Assembly (NCBI GenBank): GCA_014729705.1
Contig: WJJK01000206.1
Span: 1 to 7,714 of the forward strand
Direction: 5' to 3'
From: Candidatus Altarchaeales archaeon
Lineage (GTDB): Archaea; Altiarchaeota; Altiarchaeia; IMC4; SCGC-AAA252-I15
DNA length: 7,714 nt
Position 1 is the first letter of the stretch; each line of letters begins with the position of its first letter. A program made the translations under genes and the position numbers. Shown here in pieces: positions 5,639-7,714 of the stretch. The notes beneath the pieces were generated by a model. It saw nothing but the letters and a program-made list of their open reading frames with translations. It was not told the DNA's origin and searched no databases.

Positions 5639-6731
5639 CGAAGGGAAGATCAACTATCTGCGCGCTCTGCGTTTTGCCGGAATCTGATTTTAGGGTGACC
5701 GCAGATAAAGAGGTTTTGTCTGAGTCCACATACCCTAAACCTATCCTTATGCGTTTCCCTGTTTTCTTGGAGAGTGTGGGGGAATATCTAAGGGACGTCA
5801 CAAACCCTATTTCCGAATCCCCCCCATTGATCTTAAATTCACGGCCGGATAAAGGAGACCCTAATTGAAATCCAATCAGCTTTTTCTCAACCCCGCCCTC
5901 CCTTTGATTCCTCAGTGTTTCACACCCTATGAAGTCTTTCCCCAGATCTGTGAAAGCGCCTAGACCCGCCTCCAGGGGCGTGGTTTCCCGTGTTAAATCA
6001 ACACCTGAAAGCATTAAACCCGCCTCAAGCCGCAGGGTGTCTCGGGCGGTGAGGCCCGCTGGATTCAGACTAAAATTCCCTCCTGCCTCAACCATTAGAT
6101 GAAATAATTTTTCGGCTTCAACTTCCTTAACATAAAATTCAAACCCATCTTCTCCGGTGTATCCGGTGCGGGACACAAGAGACGACACCCCCATAAGGTC
6201 GACGTCTTTTTGAAACGACATGAACCTCAAGGAATCCACGGGCACACCCAGTTTCTCCGCTACCTTCTTGGCTTTCGGACCCTGCAAAGCCAACAACGCG
6301 GTATCTGCTGAAACATCCTCTATGTCAACGTCGCCCGTCTTATGTTGATTAAACCATGCTATATCTCTTTTAAGGTGTTTGCCTGCGTTTACGACCACAA
6401 AAAAGTTTTCCTCATCAACCTTATAGACTATCAAGTCGTCTATCACCCCCGCAGACTCGTCACATAAGAACCCGTAGACGCATCTTTGACTAGGTTTTTT
6501 TGCGAGGTTGTTTGTGAAAACACGCTCAAGGAAATCCTGAGCCCCCGCACCCGACACCTTAAATTGCCCCATGTGGCTTGCGTCGAATATCGCCGCCCCC
6601 TCCCTGACACTATGATGTTCCTTAAGCGTTCCGCCAGTATCTTTAAAGTACATCGGCATTTCGTAGCCGCCGAAGTTCGACCAAACCGGGCCATACGAGG
6701 ATAAAGCGTTATGTAGAGGGGTTTTTTTCAT
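5622..6731 (-). CDS. gcvT: Aminomethyltransferase GcvT (glycine cleavage system T protein)
   Basis: This 369-residue protein takes the aminomethyl group from lipoyl-H protein and passes its carbon to the tetrahydro-folate or pterin cofactor, releasing ammonia. The folate-binding fold is well supported by FDASHMGQ (49 to 56), AGVIDDLIVYK (94 to 104; Asp98/Asp99 include the conserved catalytic aspartate), SRTGYTGEDGFE (187 to 198), AGLTARDTLRLEAG (225 to 238) and ETTPLEAGLG (249 to 258). The length is typical and no domain is missing. The start lies 4 bases after the stop of the debranching-enzyme gene, with only a weak GAG upstream, so it is probably co-transcribed and reinitiated. No gcvH or gcvP is nearby. 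The stop lies within the end of the convergent glycogen synthase gene. Related folate-dependent proteins (YgfZ, sarcosine or dimethylglycine dehydrogenase domains) fit less well because the full GcvT motif set is present. Confidence 0.95.
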   Translation of the reverse strand: MKKTPLHNALSSYGPVWSNFGGYEMPMYFKDTGGTLKEHHSVREGAAIFDASHMGQFKVSGAGAQDFLERVFTNNLAKKPSQRCVYGFLCDESAGVIDDLIVYKVDEENFFVVVNAGKHLKRDIAWFNQHKTGDVDIEDVSADTALLALQGPKAKKVAEKLGVPVDSLRFMSFQKDVDLMGVSSLVSRTGYTGEDGFEFYVKEVEAEKLFHLMVEAGGNFSLNPAGLTARDTLRLEAGLMLSGVDLTRETTPLEAGLGAFTDLGKDFIGCETLRNQREGGVEKKLIGFQLGSPLSGREFKINGGDSEIGFVTSLRYSPTLSKKTGKRIRIGLGYVDSDKTSLSAVTLKSDSGKTQSAQIVDLPFVSKSR

Positions 6732-6735
6732 TTTC

Positions 6736-7714
6736 TCAGGGTTTGTTCAAATCGAAATAGGATCTTATGAGCTCCGCCTCACTCCACGCCTGCGCTATGC
6801 AACCCCGGGGTTTGTGAGGGGGTTCAGCGTCGAACACCTCGCTTATGTGGGCTAACCCCGCCTGCCATAGGTGTTTCTCAAAAAGGGGGTTGAAGTGTTG
6901 GAACCTTTTCTTCGCCTCCTTTTGACCTAAATATTTTTTCACGGAAGTTATGTAGGATCCCAGAAGCCACGGCCAGACAGTGCCGTTGTGGTAGGCCTTA
7001 TCCCTGTCCTCAGGGGATCCCACGTAGCGCGGGCAGTATCTTGGGTCAGAGGGGTCGAGGGTGCGGACTCCATAGGGGGTTATGAGACGTTCATCGATTT
7101 TTTGGATTATTTTTTTCGCGTAACCAGATTCAACCACGCAAAAATCAAGGGAGAGATTAATAAGTTGGCTGGGCCTTAAAGCCCCGTCCTCAAGGGTGTC
7201 TTTGAGATAACCGTTTTCCATGTATTTCTCGGGGAAATTCTCCTCGTGTTCCCTCATTAAGGCGCCGTAATCCGCCTCATCCCCCATCAACTCCGAAAAA
7301 CCTTGCATGTGATTTAGGGCATTATACCAAAGACCCTGGATTTCAACTGCGCTATGCCTTTTAAGAGTATCCATCCAGGTGCCGCCATCATGAACTAAAA
7401 CCCCGCCTTCAACCATCTTAGCGTAGGAGTCCACCGCGTCTTTTAGGGTCCACCAATAGGTGTGCAAAAAACCTGCTCCCTCCTCTTCCCCTACCGTGTC
7501 AACGTATTTTTTTATCCGATCAATCAGCCATAAAGTCGAGTCCGTGTCGTAATATTGAGGTGAACCATTCTCTATCCGGGTTGCCACCCTGCCTTGGTGC
7601 ATGTTGTTTAAGAAATGCTCTAAAACCTTGCAAGCGTCCCCCACCCGCCCTTGAATCAATGCAAGGCCCGGTAAACTTATTAACGCATCCCGGCCCCAAT
7701 CCGAAAACCAGGGG
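6736..7714 (-). CDS. Amylo-alpha-1,6-glucosidase (archaeal glycogen-debranching enzyme), 5'-truncated by right window edge
   Basis: The frame stays open to the right edge, giving 325 visible residues. The TTG at 7659 is not the start, because the codons before it read PWFSDWGRDALISLPGLA, the signature entry to the (alpha/alpha)6 glucosidase domain of the GDE C-terminal (GH133-like) family. Further family blocks are TWMDTLKR, AVEIQGLWYNAL, RPSQLINLSL, GVRTLDPSDPRY, YHNGTVWPWLLGSYI and ISEVFDAEPPHKPRGCIAQAWSEAELIR. The Asp of WGRD and the Glu of ISEVFD, about 34 residues from the end, sit where the catalytic acid and base are placed in this family. The enzyme removes alpha-1,6-linked glucose at glycogen branch points, so with the nearby synthase it points to glycogen storage and use. 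The N-terminal domain, probably a few hundred residues, is outside the window. No signal peptide can be judged. Confidence 0.93.
   Translation of the reverse strand, partial: PWFSDWGRDALISLPGLALIQGRVGDACKVLEHFLNNMHQGRVATRIENGSPQYYDTDSTLWLIDRIKKYVDTVGEEEGAGFLHTYWWTLKDAVDSYAKMVEGGVLVHDGGTWMDTLKRHSAVEIQGLWYNALNHMQGFSELMGDEADYGALMREHEENFPEKYMENGYLKDTLEDGALRPSQLINLSLDFCVVESGYAKKIIQKIDERLITPYGVRTLDPSDPRYCPRYVGSPEDRDKAYHNGTVWPWLLGSYITSVKKYLGQKEAKKRFQHFNPLFEKHLWQAGLAHISEVFDAEPPHKPRGCIAQAWSEAELIRSYFDLNKP

Noticed and set aside
6443..6704. Open frames on both strands within the 5' half of gcvT
   Set aside because: gcvT has an uninterrupted, motif-rich frame here; the others have no support.
1..7714. 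Similar bases at the two window ends (CCCCAGGTTT at the left, CCAGGGG at the right) as a possible terminal inverted repeat
   Set aside because: Each end is explained by coding sequence of a conserved gene (trpF and the debranching enzyme), the match is only about seven bases with a mismatch, and there is no mobile-element gene.
1..7714. tRNA, rRNA, CRISPR array or insertion sequence
   Set aside because: Nearly the whole window is accounted for by conserved protein genes, and no repeat-spacer pattern, cloverleaf-like segment or transposase motif was seen.

Overview
The window reads as a compact piece of an archaeal chromosome. The evidence is a good archaeal TATA element about 29 bases before a start codon that has no ribosome binding site, an archaeal-type amylo-alpha-1,6-glucosidase, and small-spacing operons that mix leaderless first cistrons with Shine-Dalgarno-led internal ones. 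The lineage cannot be fixed from sequence alone. Coding density is very high: no gene-free stretch exceeds about 110 bases, and no RNA gene, mobile element or CRISPR array is visible.

Left part (1 to 3719, all minus strand): a tryptophan operon read as trpE, trpG, trpD, trpC, trpF. trpF is cut by the left edge after 12 codons. The genes are tightly coupled, with ATGA overlaps at E/G, G/D and C/F and a 2-base gap at D/C. Together they take chorismate plus glutamine to anthranilate (TrpE/TrpG), then to phosphoribosyl-anthranilate (TrpD), CdRP (TrpF) and indole-3-glycerol phosphate (TrpC). Tryptophan synthase genes (trpB, trpA) would be expected beyond the left edge. The catalytic residues checked in TrpC and TrpG, and the tryptophan feedback site of TrpE, are intact.

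Middle (3720 to 3826): a 107-base, AT-rich divergent control region between trpE and a glycogen synthase gene. It holds a clear TATA box for the synthase, a weaker one for trpE, a 10-base tandem direct repeat, a short dyad and a repeated AATGAC element. Both flanking genes look leaderless.

Right part: a plus-strand glycogen synthase of the eukaryotic-like GT3 type (3827 to 5638) faces a minus-strand pair made of a glycogen-debranching glucosidase (5'-truncated by the right edge) followed 4 bases later by gcvT, the aminomethyltransferase of the glycine cleavage system. The synthase and gcvT overlap tail to tail by 17 bases. The synthase and debranching enzyme form a glycogen-turnover set, and gcvT appears to be a passenger in the debranching-enzyme operon. 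The window is mostly core metabolism. The points most worth checking are the GT3 synthase without the eukaryotic arginine switch, the shared divergent control region, and the gcvT/debranching pairing.
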